Origin: Balanoglossus misakiensis
Taxonomy: Eukaryota > Hemichordata
Length of the DNA stretch: 64,000 bases
Direction: 5' to 3'
NCBI GenBank assembly: GCA_040954595.2
Contig: CM082594.2
Location: 10,664,001-10,728,000, forward strand
Translations under genes and position numbers: made by a program
Shown here: piece by piece, positions 41,700 through 53,800 of the stretch
Layout: each line of letters opens with the position of its first letter
Position numbering within the stretch: position 1 is the first letter of the stretch
Notes under the pieces: model-generated
Database searches by the model: none
What the model was told of the DNA's origin: nothing
What the model saw: the letters and a program-made list of their open reading frames with translations, nothing else

Positions 41700-43549
41700 C
41701 GGCTCAATCGAGATCAGGTCCAACGACGACAGCTTGTTGCTAACTAGCCCCTCTCGGCAGAATAATTGACTGCCAGCACTCAATTGCCAAACAGTAAAAT
41801 ATAGACTCAACACCTCATGATCCCATGCACTGTGACACCTGGGTTAAAATTCTTTTGCTGAGTACCAAGTACTGTGACACTATCAATTAGAGGTGTCAAC
41901 CCCCTTTTTATCCAGTCGGACTTAAACATTTAGCAGTTGCCATGGAGACTTGGCACTGCCGCACTCCTTAAACAAAGCTGCCCTAACCCAGTCCCAAATG
42001 GTAAAAAAAAATATCCATAAGACCAAGGAATGTCACAAACATGTCAATAGACGCGCTCTGTTTGTATTTAATCCCATCCACTGCATTTCTAAAGTATCCT
42101 TTTGCTATTTACTAGAGCAGCAATAATACGAGAACTCAATCGTGGGAGCGCATATCTGACTAATTAGCAGGGCACTTGCTCTCAACACAGACCAAAGCAC
42201 CAGTTGTGAGTATGAAAAGACACTATATACCTAGGTATGATACCTTTGTGTATTTGTGTCGCGGTAAACACTGCATTGTATGGCTTTCCACTGATTGTCA
42301 TTCGTCTCACTGTATTTTTTTTTCCACTTGCATGGTTGCAATTACGCCGTCATGCAGGTTGCACATAATGGTCTTAATGCTTCTTGGCTGGAGATGATGT
42401 TTACATTGAAAAGGGTCTCGTTTCAGAGTACGTGGCTGGGAACAAGTGAAGCAGAAATCTGCTTGAAGTGGCCTTTTTATTAGAAGGTGATGTGATTAAT
42501 TTGAATACTTGTCAAGCTGCACTGTACAGCCTAGCTATTGATCTGACAGGTTTTTTGTGCATATGTGTGTGTGTTGTAATCACTTCGTCAATAGCAACAG
42601 GTGGCATGTCCTCAAATGAAGATTGGATTGATAGCGCTTGGAAAAACAAAGGAAGGTTCATATGTTGTCACTGATGGTGCTGCACGTATAACGCGGCTCA
42701 AACCAATGTGATTCCCAGTCACCATGGAAACTGGTGTCAATTTCTCTGAAACGTGACAAATTTCTGTTTAATATTCTGTTTCCATGTAACAATGAAATGA
42801 CTTTCCCAAAGACATTTTTTATTCATGACCATAATTATGAAAAGGCTATCGGAGGTCTCTATGCACATCAGTTTCTTAAAACATAATGAAAATTTGAAGA
42901 CCTTTGGTCAACAAAGAAGATACCTCAGGGTGAACTACAACCTGCCTGAGTTGATCGAATTCTATGATATTCAAATAATACCTTGTGTGCAGTGGATACA
43001 TCTAACATCTTGTGAGCACGCTTGACTAACTCTGAATTATATGAAACATACATCCAGACTTAATACTATCAGGAGAAACTGAATTGAAGTATAGCAAGTG
43101 ACAGGAATAAGAATCAGCTCACTCAAGCATTGAAAAGGATTTGGCGAAAAGAAAACCAAAAGATATACATGTAACTGTACATACATTGTAAATATGACAA
43201 GATAATACTAATTAAAATTCCTGTCATGGCAACCTGTCAAATCAATACCCAGCCAGCAATATTGACAAAAGAATTAACGCGCAGAAAATAAATTGCATGT
43301 ACTCATCTCTCATCTATGAAAGGAAGTGACACCATGTCAAAGCTGCCAGGGAAAACATTCGATCCGCGACAGTAATGGGAGAACTGAATGGAAAGGAAGC
43401 AGGTAATTCTGAGACCTGTCGGGATAGTTAGGGATTAACAACAGACAGGAAGCTCTATGTGATGGGGACGAAGATGTCAATTTATACAAATCGGGAAATA
43501 ATCAGTGTGTGAGTAATTGTCACCACACTGATCCATGAAATATACATAC

Positions 43550-43802
43550 GAAGCAGAGTGATTCCACGGAGCTTCTTCCAGGGGGCAGAGCCACGACCAC
43601 TGCCCGGACTTCGCGGCGAAAGCGACAACCGCCTACTGGAGCTTGATCTCCTCTGTAATTGGGCGCGGGATGGCTGTCTGAGTATCAGTTTGGCAGGCGC
43701 CTTCTTCTCGGTCGATTTCTGACTTGCTGTGTTGTCTTTCTTGCCGAGGGCTGCCTTGTCAACGCCATCACTACCCGGGACCTGCAACAGAGCTTTCTGC
43801 AT
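43550..43802 (-). CDS. MYCBPAP: Candidate alternative first exon of MYCBPAP (MQKALLQVPG...)
   Basis: ATG 43802 opens 84 codons to a GTATGT donor in phase 1. The peptide is Lys-, Ser- and Arg-rich (KKDNTASQKSTEKKAPAKL, RRSSSSRRLSLSPRSPGSGR). The segment is GC- and CpG-rich compared with the AT-rich flanks and looks strongly coding or promoter-like. An upstream AG would enter in phase 0, so it cannot be spliced behind another phase-1 exon in this frame, which favours a first exon. Confidence 0.5.
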
Positions 43803-46800
43803 CGTCGGCTGATTTCAGAACATCACAGTTTTGATCAATACAACAGATGAGTTTTGTCTTTTTTCTTCAATGACTCCTTGCAAAAATCCAGAACGGTAGA
43901 CAGGCAGATGATCCACACCACTCAATTCTGCTCATCACAACTTTTTCTCCGGATCATCACCTCTGAAGCATCTTCTAAATATTTGCTTCAAGTACCGACA
44001 TGTTGCTAGGCAACCCTTCATTTAATTCTTCTGCCTGTGGGATTCTCAACTGGCGGGGGAATCTTCCAAGTAAACAGTTCATCAATGTTGTGAGCTGAGA
44101 CTCAGTTATAACAAGCTATTGCTCGTTATCGATATCGATTGTTGAAATCCTGTCTTCTCGCGACTCCAGCACTCTCATCCGACGGACGCACACAACGTTA
44201 ATGGGGGAACTTCACTATGTACTTCAAGAGTGACAGGAGCAATTCTAAAATCCCGCTGGATGTCGTATCCGTGACAGCCTACTAAGAGTGCACCAATGGT
44301 GAAATTGACACTGAATTGCGAGGCAGACTGAATATGGACAACAATCTGATGAAGAAAGGTCCACAAAATGATGCAGACACACCGGTAATTATACCACAAT
44401 ACTTCAATTATGATCCACCATCAACGAAAGTTGATCCAAGATCGGAAAATCTGCTCAGCATTCTCATCGACACTCAAGCTCGCTTTCATCTCCGAATTCG
44501 GCAATTGACAGACTTCTGCAGGCTCAGATGCCCTTTCAAAGAGATGATTTTCATGCATATTCCTCCCTAATAACAACAGGTTCAGGGTGATTCCATCGTG
44601 AGATATTTTAAGGGGTGGCAGCATGATTGCTTGCTCACCTGTGAAGATCAGTGAAGCTTATACAAAACATGATGAATGCCCAAGCAGAATGAATTTGTTC
44701 CACTCCATTGACTTCTGGGTCTCAAGAGAAATAATGTGTAAAACACAAAATTATGGGCTGTAGTCTCCTGAGAACTACATTACCTTATAAAAACGATGAA
44801 TAATAATAATGAAGACAATCATAGAAAATAACCAGGCTGATTGCTAATTAATCTTAGGATAACACACACATGTTACTATGGTAACAGTGTCATCAATAAC
44901 CACAGAACTTTGTATCGTTCATGGAAACAAATGTGCAGTATTAACATCTGTGAAAGGCAAATAAATTGGAATTATTTTTCACACTTAAATTTGAATATAC
45001 AACAGGTATTATCATTTGCATCGATGTGACTCTTCCATCACAACTAAAATCATCAATTCTGTGCTTGTAAACCATAAATGTTACATGACCTTAAAAGGAA
45101 ATTGATTGGGAAACGGTAATTTGTTCTACAAATCATTGAGTGGGACTTTTTTTACACTGTGGAGAATTTAGTAGGTGTACACAATCATGTACTTCAGCAA
45201 AGAAGTGGTGATAGTAATATATAGGGCATTCACGCTATGATGTATCGGTTTCAGTGTTGTGTTGTTTGCAATGGTACAAGCTGAAAAGGATTACACCTAG
45301 TGATACTCAATCAATGCAAATTGTTGTACACTTGTGCTGGTACATACAATGTACATGTGCTGGTATAATTAGCATGATTTCTATGAATGCACACTGGCGA
45401 TTAATGAGTATAAACCATGACTGAAATGTATACATGCACCTTAAGTATCTTCCTGCACCCAATTTTATCATTATTATACAGTTTTGTGAGAATAATTCCT
45501 GGCAAAAACTTCCTTTACAGAGCTTCTTGCTAGAATGGTGACAATGGTTCAGATAAGAATGTAGATATCCCATGAAGATAAATTGGATGTTACCATGGAA
45601 ACTGGACGACCCGAGGCATCATAAAATAATATTCCATTGACGGCTGGATGAGATAAGCTATGGCTCAGAACTGATGAATTGAGATGACTTGAAGAAGAAT
45701 AACATGTCTCAGGTAAATCCAGTGAACTTTCCAACGAAAAATCCCATTATCAGTCACCTAAAGCCTATTCATAATTTTTCAATGTCAGATTTTATATTTC
45801 TATCACATAAAGTTACATTATTTATGAAATCATTTTTTTACCCAGGGTTTGAAATGTGTTATAGATCCTGTGGTGTCTGACAGACTTTAATGTAATATTT
45901 GAAAAAGATCAGCTTTTAACAGCTCACAGTACCTGGAGGGCTTCCTGCATAGACTGAATCACATGAAATACATAACCCATATTTAAATGCAGTGAACGTC
46001 CACACAATAATTCAAAGGCTACGAGTGATGTGGTGTGTAAATTTACTCATAGTCTATAATTGATCTTGGTTGATGATTGCAACGGGGTGCAATTTTGCAC
46101 GCCACGGTGATTTTGATCGAGTTCTGAAATTAATCATCAACTGTAACGGATATGGTCAGTGTGATGAACAATGACATTAAATTGCCTGAGAGAAAATAAA
46201 TGTAACACGCTGAACAATGCAAAATTCTACTGAAGGTACAGAGATCCTCGTAAGCCATTTAATGTTTGATTTTAGTGCTCAGGGGGAAAATACAAATGTG
46301 TTAGTTGATTATTTTTTGCAAATCTGTTGCAAATTTTTATAAATATTCACCTCAAGGGGGCGCTGTCAATAGCTAAATCTTCAACCAAGAATTACAGACT
46401 TTCATGTGCAGACCAGTCCAGTAAATGTTCATCCAACCATTTAGTTCAAAGCTAATACCATTGTGAAACTGACAGCCTAACCATACATGTTATATGAAGC
46501 TTTCCAATTAACTGAAACTAACACACTGTGTCACGTTGAGCCCTCATCCAAACATGCAACGTTGCAAATAACCCAATATTATGTCAAAGTTGTGCTTTAT
46601 AAAGATTTATCTGTTTGCTGGCTCACTTCACTCGACAGTGGTAGGATTAAAAAACACCTGATTCTGATGACTTCGATGACTGCATCTGATAAAATCTGAC
46701 ACCCCACACCCACATTTATAACACTCCACCATTGTTTTATACATCATCTGATCTACCAGCAATCTGCTAGAGTCTCTAGATTACTTTAACAATCTGCAAC

Positions 46801-48123
46801 TGCAAACTATAATGCAGTTTTCTCTTCCAAATTTTCAGAAAGATATAAATTTCTGCAGTTTTTGTTTTGTCAGAATTACAAAACAAGTGTAATAGAGGTC
46901 GCTGATAACAGCGACACTCGTACCTTCTCAATGGTCACATTTCCACGGCAACTGATATGGCCACTGACATTCCATTGTGCCACCAGGCAGATTATCGATT
47001 ATTTGAACACATATACATGTAACACAACTGATTGCGAAGTATGCATTTCAGTCCTGCAACTGTAAATGCTGGTTATACACAACTCATTCTGAAAAGCTGG
47101 ATACATGTACTTGGGACTTTAATGTTCTTGGGTGTACAGTGAATTCATTAATAAAATGTGCTTATAATTATGGAGACTACATTATTTCAGTTCTCTTAAT
47201 TAATTTATTTTTACTTGTTATCAAAACATCAATGCATATATATGAACTCCATTTCATGCAGCTCAGTTTCAGCCAGGTGATGTTTGTTGAGACTTTGTTT
47301 ACGTGCTTCAATCACTCTGGGCCCAGTCACTCGAACAGTTTATTCAAGTTTCTCAGCACACAATTATCGGTAAATTTATTTTCACCACGTTTGACAAGTC
47401 CTTATTGTGTAGGTTGCTGGTGTGTACATGTAAATGTTGACACACCTCAGTGTGTTGTTTTCACTCAAAATTAATAGGTCTCTCCTCCTTATTGACCTTG
47501 CTTTAGATCATCTAAGGAAGTTTAATACCCCTGTATTTTTGACTGTCACCTTTCAAATTCTGATAATGGAAATAATTGTCTCAACTGATATTTAAATTGT
47601 TCACGCAAACCAGAAAAATCTTCAATAATTAAAAACAAAATATGCCTGTTGTGCTAGGCAACCTGAAAAGTTGGTGGTTAACTACTGCACATGATTCAGA
47701 CAGAAAATTACGTAAAAACTAGACTGCACAAAGCTCTGATAATTAAAGTCACAATTTACGTATCCCAGGACAACGCACAGAAAGCCACCCCCAAAACACT
47801 CTGCAATTCTCCTGACTTGATAGTGTGCTAAAAGCAATGTCAATATGGCAAGCCTAAGTTACATAAAGAAAGGCAATTTTCAAGAGGCAGATTCATTAAG
47901 CTGAGACCTAAAGCTCACCTCCTTAAAAAGTGTGTTTACAGTTAAAACCCATAAACTCCCGCCCACCCATTCTGAAGTCAAACTTTTAGCTACTTCAGAA
48001 GCCGAGAAAATAGAGCATTTTTTTGACGGATTTGAACTTATTGGTAGCTTTGAAAAGCCACTGTGATATAACATGTGTTTCAAATCACTAAAATTAACTA
48101 GTAAGTAAATATAAACAACTTAC

Positions 48124-48193
48124 TGGTCTGGTTTTGAGTTTTGGCAGCCTCACTTTGTATAACACTGGAGGATTTCATTTTAGGTGTAGACAT
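48124..48193 (-). CDS. MYCBPAP: Candidate alternative first exon of MYCBPAP (MSTPKMKSSS...)
   Basis: ATG 48193 opens 23 codons (MSTPKMKSSSVIQSEAAKTQ, then NQT) to a perfect GTAAGT donor in phase 1. Spliced to exon 2 it gives a Lys/Ser-rich N-terminus of the length seen in vertebrate MYCBPAP. Confidence 0.5.
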
Positions 48194-48693
48194 ACTACGA
48201 CTAAACCACAGACCCAGACCTTATATTGCCGCGGTTGCAAACGGTTCAGTGTTTTCATGAAAAGTAACTCATAGCAACCAACGGGGGTCTCCATATCACC
48301 CTAACAACTAGGTTTTTTTTTTTGCAGAAGCCTGTGTTACTCACACTCCACAAACTTTGAAGACGTCACGGTTCAGAAGAAAAGACTATTCTAGCATTAC
48401 GGTGCGACTGGTGTTTCAATGTCTCAGTTACACCCACAAAGTGCAGGATTGGATGTGTTTTCTAGTCTTTACAAATTAGTGTTATTTCAGTATTCTGCTG
48501 CAATGTAACCACAGTGGACTTCGATCGGAGAGAGGATTTGCTCAAATGTTTGGTACAAAATTTGTGTTGCTACGACCAACATACCAATTTCAGTCATGGA
48601 TCAGTATTTCAGGTATCTGTATTAATTATCTGTGTGGTTACACTGATAGCAGGGATTCAATTTGGGAGTCATAAGTGGATTATTTTAGTTTAC

Positions 48694-48802
48694 CTTCTGA
48701 TATCGCGACTAAAGCCACCGTCCCTCTCCGTTTCTTGTTCAGCTCCTTCAACTTAGAGTCCCTGTGCGGAAAGAGGGATCCCCGGCGACGATTCACATCC
48801 AT
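48694..48802 (-). CDS. MYCBPAP: Candidate alternative first exon of MYCBPAP (MDVNRRRGSL...)
   Basis: ATG 48802 opens 36 codons (MDVNRRRGSLFPHRDSKLKE, then LNKKRRGTVALVAISE) to a GTAAAC donor in phase 1. The frame is also open upstream. It is basic, CpG-rich and only 500 bp from the previous candidate. Confidence 0.4.
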
Positions 48803-49580
48803 GCCTCCTCCTCCCGACAACCCCGGAGTCAGCCGGAAAAATGAGGTACGTAACTGGTGTTTTGTCGCTAGTAGTGAGGCTGTTTGCTCTCCATGAATAG
48901 GAGAGCTACCTATCGGCAATGTTTGCCAAACAGTTCTACAGGCTTTTTCTGTACTTCACATCCTTTTGTCCATAAATCATTTACTCAGACCCCTGCCCCT
49001 TCAATACCTAGCTCCGCTTCATTGCCAGATGCTACACACTTGCAAACTTCCCTGCATGATAGTCACACATATTTGTTACTATGGAAACCTCAGAACTTTG
49101 ATCTTTTTGATATTAATAGCTGCCTTTCAAATAAACACTCAAAAATTCAGACCTTGTATTACAGTCATTAATCTAAAGCATCTCATTTCAAATTTACATT
49201 AAAGATGTTTCCACACTACAGCAAGTGAAGATAATGCATTCTTAGAAGCTGACAAAAACAACATAGGTGAGTAGTCAACTAAAACTTGAATTATGATACT
49301 TCAAATGCTTGTAACTTCAAAAGGTCATAGGTTTATGAACCGATGAACAATGTGTTTTATTGTACATGTACATTGTTCCTGATTGGAATGTTCACTTCTT
49401 GGATGTCCATGGAATTCACACCTGTTTAATTATGATCATTTTTACATCTACTCACACTGTATTTACTCAATGTCACATCTTTCGATACACATACATGTAC
49501 TTATATGTAGTCATTGTAGTGTACACTATGTAGTGGGACACAGTTACCTCCTGGAAATTTACCATCTGGACACTTCCCAG

Positions 49581-49949
49581 CTACAAGTCAGAGCTAGAGT
49601 AAGGGATAGTGTTGGGGTAAAAGTCCATGGGGGTAACTCTGTCAGAGAGTCCCTTGATTGAGGACTGTAATACTGGTAGCACTCTGTTTGCTATTGCCAT
49701 CAGATGGGTGGGAAAGATGGGTCTCTGCCACATGGTGGTAGATAAGATACGTGATCTTGGTTTCAAGTTTAGTGTGGGTGGGCGGGGCAGTCTCCTTGTT
49801 GGTATCTCTGTGCAACCGGTCTTGTCGACACAGGTAGTCTGAGATACGAATTTGTTGCCACGTTGCAACCAATTGATCGTGATCCGGAGACGGTTGAATT
49901 CATCAAAACACAATTTATGTACGGGGTTAAGCAAGGTCGCAAAGTGCAA
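49581..49949. other. Open, unassigned moderately GC-rich segment
   Basis: This stretch is open on both strands in more than one frame and richer in G and C than its surroundings, but no donor or acceptor pattern or recognisable protein was found. It may be a decayed repeat or an unrecognised exon. Confidence 0.2.
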
Positions 49950-50260
49950 ACAGAATCCGTTTCACACAGGATTAACATTCTGGTGTTGGGAGGGAAGGGA
50001 GACTACGATCAGTGATACTGGGAAACATTTTGAGATGGCCCTCCCCTGAAAATTAAATACGACGGATAACACTACTTCTGTTGGGCGAGTAGGTGGGAAA
50101 TGATAGTGGAAATCAGTGGTACATCAGTATTATTTCGGACTTTGTAAGCAAACACTGTACGATTTCAAATCTGTGCCTGAAATCGAATGATGGAATCTTG
50201 ATTGTCAGAACGAGAGATAACTTCAGGGCTACGTGTTTGAGATCATATCTCAGTACTAAC

Positions 50261-50315
50261 CGGTGGATTTGGGCCGATCTTTCTTTGAGGGCTTGCTGCT
50301 TAGCTTGGTACTCAT
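50261..50315 (-). CDS. MYCBPAP: Best candidate canonical first exon of MYCBPAP (MSTKLSSKPS...)
   Basis: ATG 50315 has a strong start context (CACACCATGA). It opens 18 codons, MSTKLSSKPSKKDRPKST, to a GTTAGT donor in phase 1, and an in-frame stop lies upstream, as for a true first exon. Spliced to exon 2 it gives a short basic lead before KLKGGKKRDG, comparable to human MYCBPAP (MKSLKKDSRLK ...), and completes an 868-residue frame. It lies about 520 bp head-to-head from the PEMT start. Confidence 0.55.
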
Positions 50316-50834
50316 GGTGTGGAAGTAACGTCTTGAAGAAGCTCAGAACTTGGAGATCTGTTCTGTAAACAACACTCAATCAACAACAATCGCCATCTTG
50401 GGATTCCCTGATATCACCCAATAACGCTTTATTGGTTTCTATGTTGATACACGGATAAAATATAGTACGGAATTATACTCCGCTATCTACCTTCTTATTG
50501 GGATACTGATGATAAATTTCAATTACATCAACCTATTTATACTTTTTGCAGGATAAACTCAAAGCAAAGAGTATTTATTTTGGATGGAATCATATTCCGA
50601 AGTTCTGACATGGAGCCTAGCGGATCAGTTTCACACAAATCGTATTTCGTGATCAGACCTTGACGACGGGGAACTGCGCAAGTGCACGCAGCCAGACGCG
50701 TTTCCCGGGAGGTGACCTTCGACCCCACTTCGAACGTACCAACCGGAAGTGTAAATAAATCGTCTGCTGTATGATCAGGACTGCTGCATGATGTAGGAAA
50801 AGTCGCGCCGTAGCGCATCGGGAACGATCACGCC

Positions 50835-53800
50835 ATGCCAGACTGGACTGAAGGCTGCTGTGAAGCATTTGACAGACTGGATTTCAGCAAGGTTTCATAA
50901 CAAAGCTATTTTAGCAAGTTTATCGTGTTTGTTGCATGCCTGTTTGTTTACGTGTACATGTATGATGTACTAAAGTTCACTTCGGTGTACACATTTGATC
51001 GCGATCTGTCGAGGCTAGACACAGTCTGAAACCATGGAGTAATACCGAAAGTCGTGTTATGTAATCTGAAATACATGTAGACTGATTTCAGTTGAATCCC
51101 TGGGTAGCACTGAGAGGGGTACCCTTTCACCACAATGGTTGGATCCAAATCCATTGTTTTCTGCGGTGAATTTGGACCTCTACATAAGGAAACAGGGAAG
51201 GGGGTTAACTTTATAGACATCAGTAATCTTAAATCTTAATGCAACACAGATTTGACAGATAAGCTTCAATCACTTTGCATGGTTGTCTGATCTTTTTGTT
51301 TCGTAATAGATATGGATAATTCCATTGGTTCATTCTATTGTTAACGAGATTAATGTTTTTTGACTTTGAACAGAAATCTCTTATTGTTCTTTCAGGCATC
51401 TATGTGGCCACTTGACAAAATGGAGACTCTTATAAACTGGAGAGATCCCAATTTGTATTTTTCTATCAGCATGATTCTGCTTAAGCCAATATATTGGACT
51501 TTGGTAAGTGTATTGCAAAGTATTGGAATTATTTTTCATCTCATAAGTACAGGTTGGTAAGCTCAACAAAAGTATTTACAATTTTCTTTTATGGTAACTT
51601 AATCTTTGAGTATTTGCCATTGTATAAGAAACTCTTTAATAATTAGTTTTGAAAATATGAACTCAGGTAACATGACTCAAAAAGTAAAACTGGTATCTAA
51701 AAGTATGTGTTGATCCCGAATGTCAAGTTTGAATGTTAACGTGTTTATTATACTGTTAATCCACTTGTTCTGTCTGGCATTATTTGTCAGTCTGTGGGAA
51801 CTGCTTTGTAAAGTGGAATCGATGGTTTATTTGTGAGCAGTCTCTCTACGCTAATTACAAAAGTTTGTTTGGAGATCGATGATGCTGTTGAATTTTTAAT
51901 GATGAAGCCACTTTGCAAAATGACCGCGCATGTCTGGAATCATTTGAAAATTTTCAAATTTTAACTGTTGCTATTTTCAGCATCACTGTTTTCAGAATAC
52001 AAAAGATAACGTATTTATTTTCAGGAACATGTAAACACTTTTTAAAGAAATAAAAGTTGTTAAGTATTTCTCAAAGCCAATAAAGGGTTTAACCCAATCA
52101 GACAACAACTTCGTAACTTTTCACTTACATGTCACAGACTTTCAAGTATAAAAGATTTAATTAAAGTGACTATTTTCAGTTTTAACACATTGCACTATGG
52201 AAAAGTTGACCTTATACTTTCGGATACAATTTCACGTATTCCATTTTCACATTGTACTACTTGGTGTATAAGAAAACCAAGATTTAGCCTGGTGGGTGAC
52301 AGTGCAAATGATCAGATACGGTGTTTATTGTGTGTATGTATGTATAGTTGGTGAGATCTGTGCTTTTCTGTTTTATTTTGTAAAATTCAGTTTGTACCTT
52401 TTTCTTAAAGGAAGAAATAAAACAGTAAGTTTGAGTGATGCAACAGACAGCCAATGGTGTTCAAAAACAGGCATGTCTCCATTGAGAGCTTCAAAGAGCT
52501 TCAAAGAGAAAAAAAAATCAATGAGGTGAAATTTGAAGAAAAACTTAATGAGACTAAGGAGATAGAATATTTATAAGTTATAGCTAAGCCCAATTTATCC
52601 ATGGGTGTGTTTGTAGTAATAGGAGATGCTCCCTTTTGTTTGCGTTGTTGACACCCATTGTTAGAGATCATCACTGTATACCATGGGAACTTAGCAGGTG
52701 CATGCTAACATCCTATTCCAGTTTGAAATTAGTTTTTTGTCCGTTAAAGTCAGAGTATTTTGGCCGCCAAAAGTAGCCTTTGAACCAACTGCCAATTTTT
52801 GGTCAAATGTTACATCTGTTTAAAATAAAGATGGAAAGGAACGAGTCTAACATTTTTAGAAAGCATACCATTTTGCACAAAGAAGTTACCTATGCTTTCA
52901 ACTAAGAATATTTATCAGCTTTTTCAAACACAAGTTGTGATGGAAGCATTACTGAGACAGTTTTATGAAATCCCGTTTTAGTTTTTACAAATGTTTGGCC
53001 AAAACAGAGCTACTTTGTGTAAAGACATCCTGCACAAGTTTTGTAAGTAAATGTTGAGAAGTTGTTTCTTCCCACATATTTTCTACCCATACTTCTTGTC
53101 AAGTTGAAGATTGCATCAGGTAATCACACCCTATTATCTCCTAATTTCATGCTAGTCACAAATTTGCCAAATTCCAATACATTGAATCAAGAAGCTGGGG
53201 AGCCACGTTGTTTGCATAGCATGGTGTATACAGAGAAACAAAAGATATTCATTGCTATTATGCAGCCATTTTAAGAAGCTAAACTGATCAGTGCATGACG
53301 TGTCTCTGAGGAACAGGCCAGAATTTCTCACATTTTTGAGTGTTTGTCAAACGAGAAAAACCCAAAGTTGGCAGTATCGGACAATAATTACCTCTTGAAA
53401 AAGTGTTGATCACTTTTTCCATGGTAGTGTTTGAGGAAGAAAGTTATGACTTTTTGAAGGTTAGTTTATAGCAGGGTGAACACTAGTATAAATTGTAGCG
53501 TGAAGAGTGAAAGAGGGTCGTTAGAAGGTGTGTGGGAGAAAAGTCCCAAGTTGGTCTCTCAGTGAAGACAGAAATGTAACAGCAAAAAGAAGAAAGCTGG
53601 CAAACAGCCCTGAGGGTGAAAAATATGAAGGTACTGAGAATCTTACAATATATGCTGGCAGTGCAGTCTGGCACAGGTTGTTGGTTGGCTGTGGAGTTTC
53701 CGTTGGTGTCTTTCGGAGCTTTCGGCCGCATTGCTGAAGCAAGCGACAGCATTCTGTGTTCTTTGTGGGACAACTCACACAGGTGAAAATAGCCTGTGAG

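Noticed and set aside
44316-44624. Overlapping ORFs on both strands
   Set aside because: No splice sites, no homology, and the minus frame closes with a stop before any donor.
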